64,000 nucleotides of DNA from Verrucomicrobiales bacterium (GCA_024233215.1 JACKPW010000007.1:258182-322181); one strand, 5' to 3'; positions 27,016 through 36,018 are shown, counted from the first letter of the stretch. Notes: generated by a model from the letters alone, not told the origin. Made by a program: numbers and translations.

Positions 27016-28086
27016 ATGAAGAATCAGTACTGTGAATTGTCTGAGTTAGGCTGGAACGACTGGATTGAACAGCGGGCAAGCCGCCAACCTTTAGAGACCG
27101 TCGCCCGCGTTGCGGCGGTGGATCGCGATCAATTGTTGCTAGTAGATCAAAGCGGCCACTTTCGGGCGAAGCTGGCGGGGCGGTATTTGCATCACCATCA
27201 CCTAAGCCAAGAACTGCCGTGCGTAGGCGATTGGGTTTGCGTTGAGAAGCCTCCCCAGAGCGACCTTGGGGTGATACACGCCTTGCTCGAACGGAGAACA
27301 TTCCTGCGACGCAAGTCAGCCGGTAATGCTACAGAGTACCAGATGATCGCGGCGAACCTGGACTACGTGCTGATCGTTCAGTCGTGCCACTTCGATTTCA
27401 ATCCGAAGCGCTTGGAACGCTATCTCGTCATGGTAATGGAGGGCGGCGCCGAGCCGTACATCCTGCTGACCAAGACGGATTTGGTGAATCCCGCAGTTCT
27501 GGCAACACAGTTGGATGAAATTCAATCCCTCGGTATCACCGCACCGATCATACCTTTGAGCAACTTAACGGGGGATGGCCTGGAGGATGTCAAACGCCTG
27601 CCACAGCCGGGAAAGACCTATTGCTTCGTCGGTTCATCGGGGGTAGGCAAGAGCACCTTGATTAATCGGCTGGTCGGCCGAGCAAGGATGGAAACAGGCC
27701 AGATCAGCGGTACTGGCGAAGGGCGCCACACGACCGTTCGTCGTGAGTTGCTGCGTCTCGACGGAGGGGCACTGGTTATCGACAACCCAGGTATGCGCGA
27801 ATTCGGCATCCTCGGAGCGGAAAGCGGTATCGCCAGCAGCTATGCAGACATCACTGCCCTGTCGAGCCTATGTCGTTATCAAGACTGTAGCCACACCAGC
27901 GAACCCGGCTGCGCTGTCCGTGCTGCCGTGGATGCGGACGAAATCACTCAGGAAGCTCTTGATGGCTTTCTCAAGCTCAAAGAAGAGTCCGCCTTCAATG
28001 ACATGTCCTATGTCGAAAAGAGAAAAAGGGACCGGGACTTTGGTCGATTCATCAAGTCGGCAAAGAAAGACTTACGGAATAGGTAG
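27016..28086 (+). CDS. rsgA: Cassette 2: RsgA-family ribosome-associated GTPase
   Basis: 356 aa circularly permuted GTPase that helps mature the 30S subunit. OB-fold N-terminus (…VARVAAVDRDQLLLVDQSGHFRAKLAGRYLHH), then G4 'LLTKTDLV', G5-like 'IIPLSNLTG', G1 'CFVGSSGVGKSTLINRL', G2 'TGEGRHTTVRRE', G3 'VIDNPGMREFG' and the zinc motif C-x5-C-x-H-x5-C ('CRYQDCSHTSEPGC'). All motifs are intact, so it should be active. It lies inside an integron-type cassette, so it is probably an accessory copy beside a chromosomal housekeeping rsgA. The ending '…YVEKRKRDRDFGRFIKSAKKDLRNR' is basic, as usual. Confidence 0.93.
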   Translation: MKNQYCELSELGWNDWIEQRASRQPLETVARVAAVDRDQLLLVDQSGHFRAKLAGRYLHHHHLSQELPCVGDWVCVEKPPQSDLGVIHALLERRTFLRRKSAGNATEYQMIAANLDYVLIVQSCHFDFNPKRLERYLVMVMEGGAEPYILLTKTDLVNPAVLATQLDEIQSLGITAPIIPLSNLTGDGLEDVKRLPQPGKTYCFVGSSGVGKSTLINRLVGRARMETGQISGTGEGRHTTVRRELLRLDGGALVIDNPGMREFGILGAESGIASSYADITALSSLCRYQDCSHTSEPGCAVRAAVDADEITQEALDGFLKLKEESAFNDMSYVEKRKRDRDFGRFIKSAKKDLRNR

Positions 28087-28101
28087 CGTGTTCGCGGCGG
28101 C

Positions 28102-28170
28102 GCATAACCCATCATCCGATCGGACCTCGCGGCAAAAGCCGCGCGAGGCCGCTCAATTCAGATGTTCGGC
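28102..28170 (+). other. attC-like recombination site 2 (69 bp)
   Basis: R'' GCATAAC (28102-28108) to R' GTTCGGC (28164-28170). The central stem is excellent: CCTCGCGGC, loop AAAA, GCCGCGCGAGG with one bulged base. The flanking 'CCATCATCC' and 'TCAATTCAGATGTT' are of the type common in environmental attC sites. R'' is the exact complement of the core opening the rsgA cassette at 26974. Confidence 0.85.
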
Positions 28171-28189
28171 GGTGGCCAAAACCTGATTT

Positions 28190-28405
28190 ATGAAACCGAA
28201 GGACATTCTGAACTTCGTCGGCTATAGCGCAGTGGGAGTGGGAGCCATGCTGCTCCTGATCCACCTCCTCGGCGAAGTCCACGGGCTTATATCGTCCATG
28301 GTCATCTTCATCGTGCAGGCCGGGTTTCTTTTCACGCGCATCGGTGCGCTGGAGCGAGAGCTGCGGGATTCCCGACATCCTGCCGAGGAGCGACCTGTCC
28401 AATGA
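28190..28405 (+). CDS. Cassette 3: small two-helix membrane protein
   Basis: 71 aa. Two hydrophobic stretches (FVGYSAVGVGAMLLLIHLL and GLISSMVIFIVQAGFLFTRI) followed by a charged tail with a coiled-coil-like 'GALERELRDSRHPAEERP'. Family unknown. It begins 20 bp after the attC2 core and ends 8 bp before the next R'' box, as expected of a cassette gene. Confidence 0.65.
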   Translation: MKPKDILNFVGYSAVGVGAMLLLIHLLGEVHGLISSMVIFIVQAGFLFTRIGALERELRDSRHPAEERPVQ

Positions 28406-28412
28406 GTTCACA

Positions 28413-28478
28413 ACCGAACAATAGGGGGTGTATTGCTCTGGCGCGAAGCGGAGCCAACAAATACGCCCTTGGTTGAAC
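28413..28478 (+). other. attC-like recombination site 3 (66 bp)
   Basis: R'' ACCGAAC (28413-28419; one mismatch from the expected GCCGAAC) to R' GTTGAAC (28472-28478), which fits GTTRRRY. The halves pair as GGGGTGTATTGCTCTGGCGC with GCGGAGCCAACAAATACGCC, with bulges. It is the last site; no GTTCAAC box follows, so the array ends here. Confidence 0.65.
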
Positions 28479-29065
28479 AAGCCCGGCGAGGGGGAGGAGG
28501 AGAGAGGATCACGGGAGGCTGAAGAACGTCCCCACGAGCCATCCGCAGGAGATCCCGGAGGATCCCCCCACGCTTGGAGGGACTCATCCGACCGAAAAGT
28601 CCTCCCCACCACCGGACTGCCCTTCCGGAAGGCAGCCTTGAGGGGATCGAGATGCACGACACGACAGCAACGCGCCAAAGGCGCATTCACTCATCAGCCC
28701 TGGGGAGCGCCCTGGGAACGTGCGCCCCTCACACGTGACAAGCCCTGAACCAGGTTTCCCGGATCCCCTTCGCCCCATTGCGCCCGATCCTGCCGCCCCC
28801 ATTCCCGAGCCTCCACTTCTTCCGCCACGATCCGCTCGGCCAGGGCCCGTGGCTTCGCCCGTCGTTCCGCCCCGTAGTGCGCCATACCCCCATGCCTTCC
28901 CACCCGCGCCTCAGAATGACCGAATGAGGGACGCTGGTGCTTCCATCCCTGCTCACGCGAGACCCGCTCCGGCCTCCACCTCGCCTTGCCACGCCTCCGA
29001 CGGATCTGCCGGCATCGGACTGGCTCGCTTCGTGGAGCGACGTGCGATAGAGTGCCAAGTCGCCG
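28479..29065. other. Intergenic stretch after the cassette array
   Basis: About 590 bp in which I see no real gene. The open frames translate to Arg/Pro/Ser-rich sequence. A long open minus-strand frame (28694-30190) is the antisense shadow of the DUF455/ATP-grasp gene. GC returns to the high chromosomal level. Confidence 0.5.
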
Positions 29066-31294
29066 ATGGAATTGCGCGCGTTTGCCGAGCAGGTGTTGTT
29101 CGCCAGGTCTCTTGAGGAGAAGCTGTGGCGTCCCGAAGTTGTTACGGACGAGAATCCCGGACCGGCAATCGTCGCCCCATCGGCGCCGGGGCGTCCGCGG
29201 GAATTGCAGTTCAAGGCGGACCGGGGTCAATCGGCGGAGTTCCCGCGTGTGCATCAGCTCGAGCGCGAAACCGAACGCGGTCGCCTGCTCCATTTCTTCG
29301 CCAACCACGAACTGCTGGCCACCGAGTTGATGGCCCTGGTGCTGCTCCGGTTCCCTGATGCCCCACCGGCCTTCCGTCGCGGCGTGCTGCAGACCCTGCG
29401 TGACGAACAGGATCACACCCGCCTCTATGTTGAGCGCATGGCCGCGTGCGGGGTGCAGTTCGGCGAACTGCCGGTCAGCGGCTATTTCTGGCGCATGATC
29501 TCCGGCATGGAGAACCCCATCGACTACGTGGCCGGCCTGAGCCTGACGTTCGAGCAGGCCAACCTGGACTTCTCCCGCCACTACGCGGCCTGCTTTTCCA
29601 CGGTCGGCGACGCCCCAACCGCCGGGTTGCTCGACCGCATCTACCATGACGAAATCCGGCATGTCGCCTACGGTTTGCGCTGGTTCCGCCGTTGGAAGCA
29701 GCCGGATGAATGCGATTGGGCGGCGTTTTGCCGGGTGCTCCGCTTTCCGTTGTCTCCGCAACGCGCCAAGGGATTCACGGTGAACGTCGAGGGTCGCCGG
29801 TTGGCCGGACTGGACCCGTCGTTCATTGCCGAACTCGAGGTGTATGCGCAATCGCGGGGTCGCACGCCCGGCGTCTTCCTGTTCAACCCCTTCACCGAGG
29901 CCCACATCGCATACGGCAGGGCCTTCACGCCGGATCAACGGCAGCGGGATTTCCACGCGGATCTCGAGAACCTCCCGCAGTTTCTCTCCCGCCAGGATGA
30001 TCTCGTCCTGGTGGAACGGCGACCGTCGGTGACCTTCCTCGCCGGGCTCAAGCGGGCCGGCTTCGTGCTCCCGGAGTTCATCGAGGCCGGGGGCGGTCCC
30101 CGTGAGCCATCGATCCGACCGACGGCCCGCCCGCGGGAGAAAGCCGATCTCCCGAGTGAAGCGGTGCCGAAGGACCGGAGATTCGGGCAACTCCGGCCCT
30201 GGGCCTGGGGACCTGACAGCGTGGGGTTACTCCAACCGTTTGCCGCCCGTTCCAGCCAGGGGGAGGCGGGCCTTGAGGGTCGGTTTACCCCTGCGATCGC
30301 CGCCCTCTACTCGAAGGCCTCGGGGGTGGCGTTGTTGAACGAAGTCCTGGATCGGTCGCCGCGGTGTCCGTTCAGGACCGCCCCTTCGCAGGGCCCGGGC
30401 GAAACGTGGCTGTGCGACCCACAGGATGCCGGTCGGGAAGTGCGATCGCTTGACGAAGCCCTGGCGGTGATCGCGGAATGCCGGGGCCGGGGCCACCACC
30501 GGCTTGTGGCGAAGGAGGCGTTGGGACTGGCGGGGAGCAACGCGATCCGGCTGTGGGAACCGGAACTGCTCGAATCCCAGCGGCGCTGGATGGCAGGAGT
30601 ACTGGAGCGGGGACAGTCGCTGATCATCGAGCCGTGGCTCGATCGATTGCTGGATTTCTCGCTGCAATACGACATGGGACCGGACGGTCTGCGAAAGTGC
30701 GGATGCACGGGCTTGATCAACGATCACCGTGGCCAGTTCCTGGGCAACCACGCCGCGCCAAACCACGCGCGGTCGCTGCCGGAGACGGTGAGCCGCGCGT
30801 TGCCCGATCACCCGGGGAAGTTCGCGTGGCTGCAGGGCGTCTTCGAAGCGGTTGCGATGGCTCTCGAAGCGAAGCTGAGCGCAGCGGGTTACATCGGTCC
30901 AGTGGGCATTGACGCGTTCGTCTACCGCGACGCCCGGGGCGTTCCGCGACTGAAGCCGGTGGTCGAGATCAACCCGCGTTACACGATGGGCCGCCTGACC
31001 GTCGAGTTGATGCGGCAGGTTGCACCCGGAAGCCACGGATTGCTGTGGCTGTGGAACCGGGCCTTGTTACGACGGCACGGACTGGCGGATTATCCATCGC
31101 TGTCGCAACGGTTGGCGGAGGAAGCGCCGATTGTGCAGGTGGGCGAACCGAAGCCACGAATCCGCTCGGGCGCAGTCTGCCTCAACGACCCGGCGACGGC
31201 CCGGGTCTGTCTTGCGGTATTCCAGGTGTTCCCGGACCGGCACTCGCTCGGCTCTGAACTTGCAGACCCTTGCGTTCTGGGTAAGCCGGTCTAA
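29066..31294 (+). CDS. DUF455 ferritin-like domain fused to ATP-grasp-like domain
   Basis: 742 aa. Residues about 1-280 match the DUF455 ferritin-like family: diiron-type ligands in 'LLHFFANHELLATELMALVLL', 'TLRDEQDHTRLYVERM', 'LTFEQANLDFSRHY' and 'IYHDEIRHVAYGLRWF' (E..ExxH pattern). From about 400 the sequence is unrelated: 'RLVAKEALGLAGSNAIRLWE', 'LIIEPWLDRLLDFSLQYDM', 'AAGYIGPVGIDAFVYRDARGVPRLKPVVEINPRYTMGRLTVEL' look like an ATP-grasp fold with its E-I-N-P metal loop. A di-iron oxygenase coupled to an ATP-dependent ligase in one chain suggests a modified peptide or small-molecule product; the substrate is unknown. Isolated between the cassette array and the primase-helicase gene. Confidence 0.75.
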   Translation: MELRAFAEQVLFARSLEEKLWRPEVVTDENPGPAIVAPSAPGRPRELQFKADRGQSAEFPRVHQLERETERGRLLHFFANHELLATELMALVLLRFPDAPPAFRRGVLQTLRDEQDHTRLYVERMAACGVQFGELPVSGYFWRMISGMENPIDYVAGLSLTFEQANLDFSRHYAACFSTVGDAPTAGLLDRIYHDEIRHVAYGLRWFRRWKQPDECDWAAFCRVLRFPLSPQRAKGFTVNVEGRRLAGLDPSFIAELEVYAQSRGRTPGVFLFNPFTEAHIAYGRAFTPDQRQRDFHADLENLPQFLSRQDDLVLVERRPSVTFLAGLKRAGFVLPEFIEAGGGPREPSIRPTARPREKADLPSEAVPKDRRFGQLRPWAWGPDSVGLLQPFAARSSQGEAGLEGRFTPAIAALYSKASGVALLNEVLDRSPRCPFRTAPSQGPGETWLCDPQDAGREVRSLDEALAVIAECRGRGHHRLVAKEALGLAGSNAIRLWEPELLESQRRWMAGVLERGQSLIIEPWLDRLLDFSLQYDMGPDGLRKCGCTGLINDHRGQFLGNHAAPNHARSLPETVSRALPDHPGKFAWLQGVFEAVAMALEAKLSAAGYIGPVGIDAFVYRDARGVPRLKPVVEINPRYTMGRLTVELMRQVAPGSHGLLWLWNRALLRRHGLADYPSLSQRLAEEAPIVQVGEPKPRIRSGAVCLNDPATARVCLAVFQVFPDRHSLGSELADPCVLGKPV

Positions 31295-31299
31295 CGATC

Positions 31300-31404
31300 A
31301 TGAGCGTTCTGAAGGCAGCCGAAGACCTCGCCAACGCCAGGAGATTCGCACGGTCCCACCGTGAAGGAATCAACTGGCAAATCGAAGCGAACGAAGCCGA
31401 TTGA
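31300..31404 (+). CDS. Possible 34-codon small ORF
   Basis: ATG 31300, MSVLKAAEDLANARRFARS…EANEAD. It has a plausible helical, charged composition and follows the DUF455 gene by 5 bp, but no family is recognised and it may be a relic or chance. Confidence 0.25.
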   Translation: MSVLKAAEDLANARRFARSHREGINWQIEANEAD

Positions 31405-31429
31405 TGGCTCGCCTGTATTCCTCCAAGGG

Positions 31430-34228
31430 TCAGACCGAAGGTGGTCCCAGCCAACGGGCGAGCGCTCGCAGAATGGTATCGAGCACCGAGTTCAAATCCG
31501 AGGCGAGGTCGGCGGCGAGAAACCGCAGGACGTGCATCCCGTGCTCCTGCAGCAACGCATCCTTGCGTCGATCCCGCCGGTAGGCCACGGCGTCGGCGAG
31601 GTGTTGCGCGCCGTCCAACTCGATGACCAGCGCGGCCTCGGCGCAGAGAAAGTCCACTTCCATGCAGCCCTTGGCGTCGAAGGGAATGGGCAGGGAGGCG
31701 TTCAACCGGAAGCGGCCGGCAGTCTCCGCGAGGGTCTCCAACCGCGTGAAGAGAAAGGCCTCCGAAGCACTCCGCGCCCGGGCGACGCCCTCGGTTTCAG
31801 TGGAATCCGGACGGGCGGCGCGCACGAAGAGATTGGCCAGCGGGGTGTCGACTCCATCGCGGATCAGTCGTTTTACGCTCGCTGCGTAGTCCCGCTTCCA
31901 CTGGGGATCCACCGGGAGCGGCACGTCCGTGGGCCAACCGGGCAGCGCACTGGCCGGCAGGAGGACGGTGTAGCCCACGGCTTCATAACCCTGGCAACGA
32001 CGGTCGAACATGCGCGATAGCATGGGTACTTCCAGGTCGGCGTAATCGAACACCACCACCTCCCGCTTGCCTTCGTGCAACCGATGCAGCCTCCCCACAT
32101 ATTGGGCCACCGTCCCACGCCAGGAGATCGGAAGTCCCACGAACAGCGTGTCCAGTCGCGCGTCGTCAAACCCTTCGCCGACGAACCTGCCGGTGGCCAG
32201 CAGAACTCGCTGACCTTGATCCTCCGCCTGGCCGATGTCAGCCAGTGCTTCCTTCAGGGCCTGCTTGCGCATTCCACCCTGCAACCGGATGACGCGGGCG
32301 CCCTGCGTCTCCAGGCGGCGCCCCAGTTCTTCCAGATGTTCCTTTCTCTCGGTGAGCACCAGAGGCCACCGCCCTTTGTGCAATGCGCCCAGGACGTCGT
32401 CGCAAATCATCCGATTGCGGCTCTCGCATTGGGAGAGCGCCTGCAACAACGCCTGATACTCCACCCTCGCATCCTCCCCGCTTGAGGGCGGCGCCCGGAA
32501 TGCGGTCGGACGGACGATGACTTGGTGAGTAAACGGTCGCACCGCCGCCTGGCGTTTTGCGTCGATCCGACAACGCACGGGCCCGCACTGCATGAAGATG
32601 ATCGGATGATGGCCGTCCTTGCGAACAACCGTAGCCGAGAGTCCGGTCACGAACCGCGCCTTTGCCCGTCGCGCCACCAACTCAAAACTGCGGGCCGACA
32701 GATGGTGACACTCGTCGATCACCAAGTGGCCATAGTCCGCCACCCGATCATCGACCACGCCCTTGCGCACGAGGCTTTGAATGAGGGCCACATCGACGGC
32801 TCCGGTCAGCTTCTTACGCCCGCCACCCAGCCGACCGACTTGCTTGGAGCACAACCCGAGGAGGGCGGCCAACCGCTCAACCCACTGCTCAAGGAGTTGT
32901 TGCCGGTGGACGAGGATCAGCGTGTTGACGTGGCGTCGCGCAATGAGCCAGGCGGCGATCACCGTCTTTCCAAAAGCTGTGGTGGCTGCCAGAACCCCGT
33001 TGTCGTGGGCGAACACTGCCTCCGCCACCTCTTGCTGCTCCGGTCTAAGTTGGCCCTGGAACGTTACGGGCAACTCGGTTCCCGCGACGCGTTCGTCCCG
33101 CAGGGTGAACCGTATTGTGAGGCCCATGAGCAGCGCCTTGATCTCATCCAGGCAGCCTCTCGGCAGCCCGATGTGATGATCCAGATCCTCCGCGCAGGAG
33201 ATTACCCTCGGCTTGTCGTAGGTCGGAAGCCGCATTGCCTGCGCCCGATAGAATTCCGGATTCTGAAAGGCGGCCACTCGGATGAGGCGATTCCGCAGGC
33301 CGGGAGGCAGATCGCGCTTCGGAACGTAGATCTGATCCGCCAGGACCAGATCCAACTGGGACGGAAGCGGGCCTTGGATCGGCAGTTCCTTGCGGGTGCG
33401 GGAGGGCGGAGCCGTCCACGGAGCTTCGCTGTCCTCCTCCGTGGCCACTACCCTGACACCTACAATCCGGCCGCGCTGTTCAGCCTGCTGGGCAAGTTCG
33501 CGAACCCATGTCGCGGCGAGGCGCTGCATCGATGCGAGGAACGCCCACTGATCGGCGTGAGGTTGGAGATCCTCCCCCACGAACACACTGTTGCCTTGGT
33601 TCCTGGGCAGACGCTGGAGGGGCAACGCGATCAAGTTGCCGAAGCCGCCTTGAGGTAGCGTGTCCTGGTTCGGGAAAAGCCGGTCATAGGAACGCAGGCC
33701 GAGTTCGGGCCTTCGCTCCATGGTCTCCGTCAACAGAAACGATCCCAGTTTGCGTGCGAGGATCGCGGGCACTACCTCCTCGAAGAACAACCAGACGTGC
33801 CCGCCGTTGCCGGACCGTGACCGTTCCAAGGCGGCAGGAACCTGGAATGCCCGACACGTTTCCAGATAGGCCAACGCATCTTCATCCCAGTGGTCCCGAT
33901 CGAAATCGACCGCGAGGAACTGGCAGGACTCATCCCGCAACATCGGATAGACCCCCATGACGAACGGGTGGTCCCGGTCGTCCCGACCAGACAGATGCCA
34001 GCGGACAACCTCGTCTGTCACGGGGAGCCACCGTTGCTGGAGGCAATTGGAGCACTTGACGCGGGGCTTTTCGCACACGCCCCGAATCCACTCGTTTGCG
34101 CACGCCGGTTGGTAACCCGCCCGCCCCGTCTTCCGGCTCTCAAAACGCCGCGGATAGACATCCTCGCGGCCCTGGAACAAGGACCGGAACAAGGCGATCT
34201 TCTCCGCGGCTGTGGAATGCTGGTTCAA
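31430..34228 (-). CDS. TOTE-type primase / superfamily 2 helicase / DUF559 nuclease fusion
   Basis: 932 aa. N-terminal zinc-like cluster (C52, C59, C62) then an archaeo-eukaryotic primase domain of the TOTE conflict-system type: catalytic acidic pair in 'FLAVDFDRDHWDEDALAYLETC' (D108, D110) and 'RSGNGGHVWLFFE' (139-150). Then an SF2 helicase: Walker A 'ATTAFGKTV' (about 415-423), DExH box 'VIDECHHLS' (504-511), motif III 'TGLSAT', motif VI region 'AQYVGRLHRLHEGK'. The C-terminal about 90 residues ('MEVDFLCAEAALVIELDGAQHL…RKDALLQEHGMHVLRF') are a DUF559/Vsr-like endonuclease. The architecture implies a self-contained DNA-processing defence or conflict protein. Alone on its strand with an intergenic gap upstream. 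Confidence 0.85.
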   Translation of the reverse strand: MNQHSTAAEKIALFRSLFQGREDVYPRRFESRKTGRAGYQPACANEWIRGVCEKPRVKCSNCLQQRWLPVTDEVVRWHLSGRDDRDHPFVMGVYPMLRDESCQFLAVDFDRDHWDEDALAYLETCRAFQVPAALERSRSGNGGHVWLFFEEVVPAILARKLGSFLLTETMERRPELGLRSYDRLFPNQDTLPQGGFGNLIALPLQRLPRNQGNSVFVGEDLQPHADQWAFLASMQRLAATWVRELAQQAEQRGRIVGVRVVATEEDSEAPWTAPPSRTRKELPIQGPLPSQLDLVLADQIYVPKRDLPPGLRNRLIRVAAFQNPEFYRAQAMRLPTYDKPRVISCAEDLDHHIGLPRGCLDEIKALLMGLTIRFTLRDERVAGTELPVTFQGQLRPEQQEVAEAVFAHDNGVLAATTAFGKTVIAAWLIARRHVNTLILVHRQQLLEQWVERLAALLGLCSKQVGRLGGGRKKLTGAVDVALIQSLVRKGVVDDRVADYGHLVIDECHHLSARSFELVARRAKARFVTGLSATVVRKDGHHPIIFMQCGPVRCRIDAKRQAAVRPFTHQVIVRPTAFRAPPSSGEDARVEYQALLQALSQCESRNRMICDDVLGALHKGRWPLVLTERKEHLEELGRRLETQGARVIRLQGGMRKQALKEALADIGQAEDQGQRVLLATGRFVGEGFDDARLDTLFVGLPISWRGTVAQYVGRLHRLHEGKREVVVFDYADLEVPMLSRMFDRRCQGYEAVGYTVLLPASALPGWPTDVPLPVDPQWKRDYAASVKRLIRDGVDTPLANLFVRAARPDSTETEGVARARSASEAFLFTRLETLAETAGRFRLNASLPIPFDAKGCMEVDFLCAEAALVIELDGAQHLADAVAYRRDRRKDALLQEHGMHVLRFLAADLASDLNSVLDTILRALARWLGPPSV

Positions 34229-34704
34229 GCGCCGGGTCGCTACGCCTTATCGGCAGCCGTTCGGGCTGCCAATTGCAGCAGTTGCTTCGAGTTGCATCAT
34301 CCGAGAACACCCTGGACGGAATGGTCGCCCCCTCGCTCCCCATGGAAGCCGGTTTCTCTACGCGGTTTCAGGCAATTGCCATTGGGGACAGATGTTGTGT
34401 GCTCAGTCATGAAAGCCAGACTAGGACAACATCCGACGGGCAGCAAGCCAGAGGCGCGAATGCGGCCCTCGGGGCATCACCGATACCGGCCGGCCGCGAG
34501 AAGCGCTGTTTCCCGACATCCTCCGGTGGTGCGGAACCCGTCCGATTCACCACGCCTCCGCTACCTGCCGCACACCGTCCCGGTGGGACCAACCGCTGAA
34601 CCGCCGATTGACTACGACCGTGGACAATCGGTGGCGGACAGGTCGCACCGCTCCTGCCGGATCTTCCTGCGGCGAGAGACGAAACCGCAGTGGGACTGAG
34701 CCGT
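34229..34704. other. Intergenic stretch, nothing recognised
   Basis: About 475 bp between the start of the primase-helicase gene and the stop of the ceramidase gene. It should contain the primase-helicase promoter; no clear -35/-10 pair, repeat or conserved frame was seen. Confidence 0.4.
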
Positions 34705-36018
34705 TCAGCGAGAGGCGCTCGCGACTCGCGAGGCATCGTCATGCAGTTCGTGGAGGATTCGGGTGACCTCGGCGACCACGAGACCGGCGGCTTCTGGTCC
34801 GAACGGGCTGGTCCGCACTTCGTAGCCGCCTTCAGGATAGGCTTCCAGGATGGGCAGGTAGCCGGCTGTCCCGTTGCAGTGGGTGATGATCAGGGTGTGG
34901 GCGAAAGGAGACGCCTCCTTGATCGCCCGCCCAATCTGGTTGAACACTTCGCCACCCAACCCGACGAAGGCGGCCTCACCAACCCGCGCTGCGGTCACGA
35001 CCAGGCCCACCGGCACGGTGCTTTCACCAGTGTCGTTCCTGTTGCCGGGGAGTTCCAAGATCTGCAGATCAGCTGCAATCGAGCCGCCTAGATCCTTCGA
35101 ACCCGCGCCTGCCACAACCTGGACGATCTCCTCACCGAGCATTGTCCCCAGCAGCACCGGTTCAGGAATCCACCCCCGTTCCGTCCGGAATTCCGGCACC
35201 ACCCGATACCAAGGGTCCACATTGCCCGAGGCACCGGCGAAGCCCGGCGCAATCGTCCCCTCGCCGAAATACCGCTCCACGAATTGCTCAGCCAGCCCGT
35301 GGACATCACCGCTGATGACGTGGTTGCGCGGGCCCAGCGCGGTGCTGTGGGTGCCGTAGCCGAACAGGATGCCTCTCGGAGCCGCATCGTCAGGACGCCG
35401 CACCACCAACACCTGAACCTCTCGGTCCATCGGGCCGGAGGGATTACGCCCCAGCCGAATCTCGGTGCCGCCATCTCGGGTGGTGATCTGCTCCCGGCGG
35501 TTGACCCCCACTGGGGAGGAGCCGCGGGCTGCCGTCAGGTTCGCCGGCTGCAGTTCGGCCAGCGCGGTCTTGGTTACCTGAACCAGTTGCCGCTTGAGCC
35601 GCTTGGTGTAAGCCACGTTGTTAGGGTGAGCCCGTCCCGAACTCAACCCAAGCGATGGGCCGGCGTGGGTGTGGACCGCGCTCAAGAAGAGCTGCTCCGG
35701 TCGCAAGCCACACTCGCTGAGAATCGCATCCCTGATCGGTTCGCAGGTGCCGTCGTAGAACCCGATGAGATCGGTGCTCACCACAACCAACCGCTCGGAA
35801 CCGTGCTCGAAGGCAATCGCCCGGGCCGACAGCGGATCGTGAACGCCTTGCGAGAGGTCCTTTCGGCTGGCGTAGCCGGCCATGGTCACGGGCTGCTCGG
35901 GCGTGATGTCGGTTCGCGCCAACCCGATATTGAGGATGGTGGAGTCACCGGCCATCACGGTGGCACCAAGCAATACCCCGGCAGAAATCAAGGCTCCGGC
36001 AGATCGGGCTGGAATCAT
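34705..36018 (-). CDS. Neutral/alkaline ceramidase-like protein
   Basis: 437 aa from MIPARSAGALISAG (36018), with a signal peptide ending near VMAGDS. 'LNIGLARTDITPEQPVTMAGYASRK' and 'LFLSAVHTHAGPSLGL' are the characteristic start and metal-site blocks of the neutral/alkaline non-lysosomal ceramidase N-terminal domain; 'GYGTHSTALGPRNHVISGDVHGLAEQFVE' carries further zinc-ligand histidines. In PVC bacteria many short members of this family exist with unknown substrate, so lipid amide hydrolysis is only the family expectation. The upstream gene overlaps its start. Confidence 0.85.
   Translation of the reverse strand: MIPARSAGALISAGVLLGATVMAGDSTILNIGLARTDITPEQPVTMAGYASRKDLSQGVHDPLSARAIAFEHGSERLVVVSTDLIGFYDGTCEPIRDAILSECGLRPEQLFLSAVHTHAGPSLGLSSGRAHPNNVAYTKRLKRQLVQVTKTALAELQPANLTAARGSSPVGVNRREQITTRDGGTEIRLGRNPSGPMDREVQVLVVRRPDDAAPRGILFGYGTHSTALGPRNHVISGDVHGLAEQFVERYFGEGTIAPGFAGASGNVDPWYRVVPEFRTERGWIPEPVLLGTMLGEEIVQVVAGAGSKDLGGSIAADLQILELPGNRNDTGESTVPVGLVVTAARVGEAAFVGLGGEVFNQIGRAIKEASPFAHTLIITHCNGTAGYLPILEAYPEGGYEVRTSPFGPEAAGLVVAEVTRILHELHDDASRVASASR

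Larger units (their letters stand above)
25515..28478 (+). mobile_element. Integron-type gene cassette array (three cassettes, no integrase seen)
   Basis: Core sites GTTCGGC (25515-25521), GTTATGC (26974-26980), GTTCGGC (28164-28170) and GTTGAAC (28472-28478) mark cassette boundaries. Each gene is followed by the complement of the core that opens its own cassette: GCCGAAC (26842) for cassette 1, GCATAAC (28102) for cassette 2, ACCGAAC (28413, one mismatch) for cassette 3. That pairing of cassette start with its own R'' box is the defining feature of attC-bounded cassettes. All three genes point the same way, lack evident promoters, and have lower GC than the flanks. The cluster would be classed as a CALIN (attC sites without an integrase) from what is visible. 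Confidence 0.8.

Noticed and set aside
28694..30190. Long minus-strand ORF of 498 codons
   Set aside because: It is antisense to the DUF455/ATP-grasp gene and translates to Arg/Gln/Gly-rich sequence without domain character; typical high-GC shadow.
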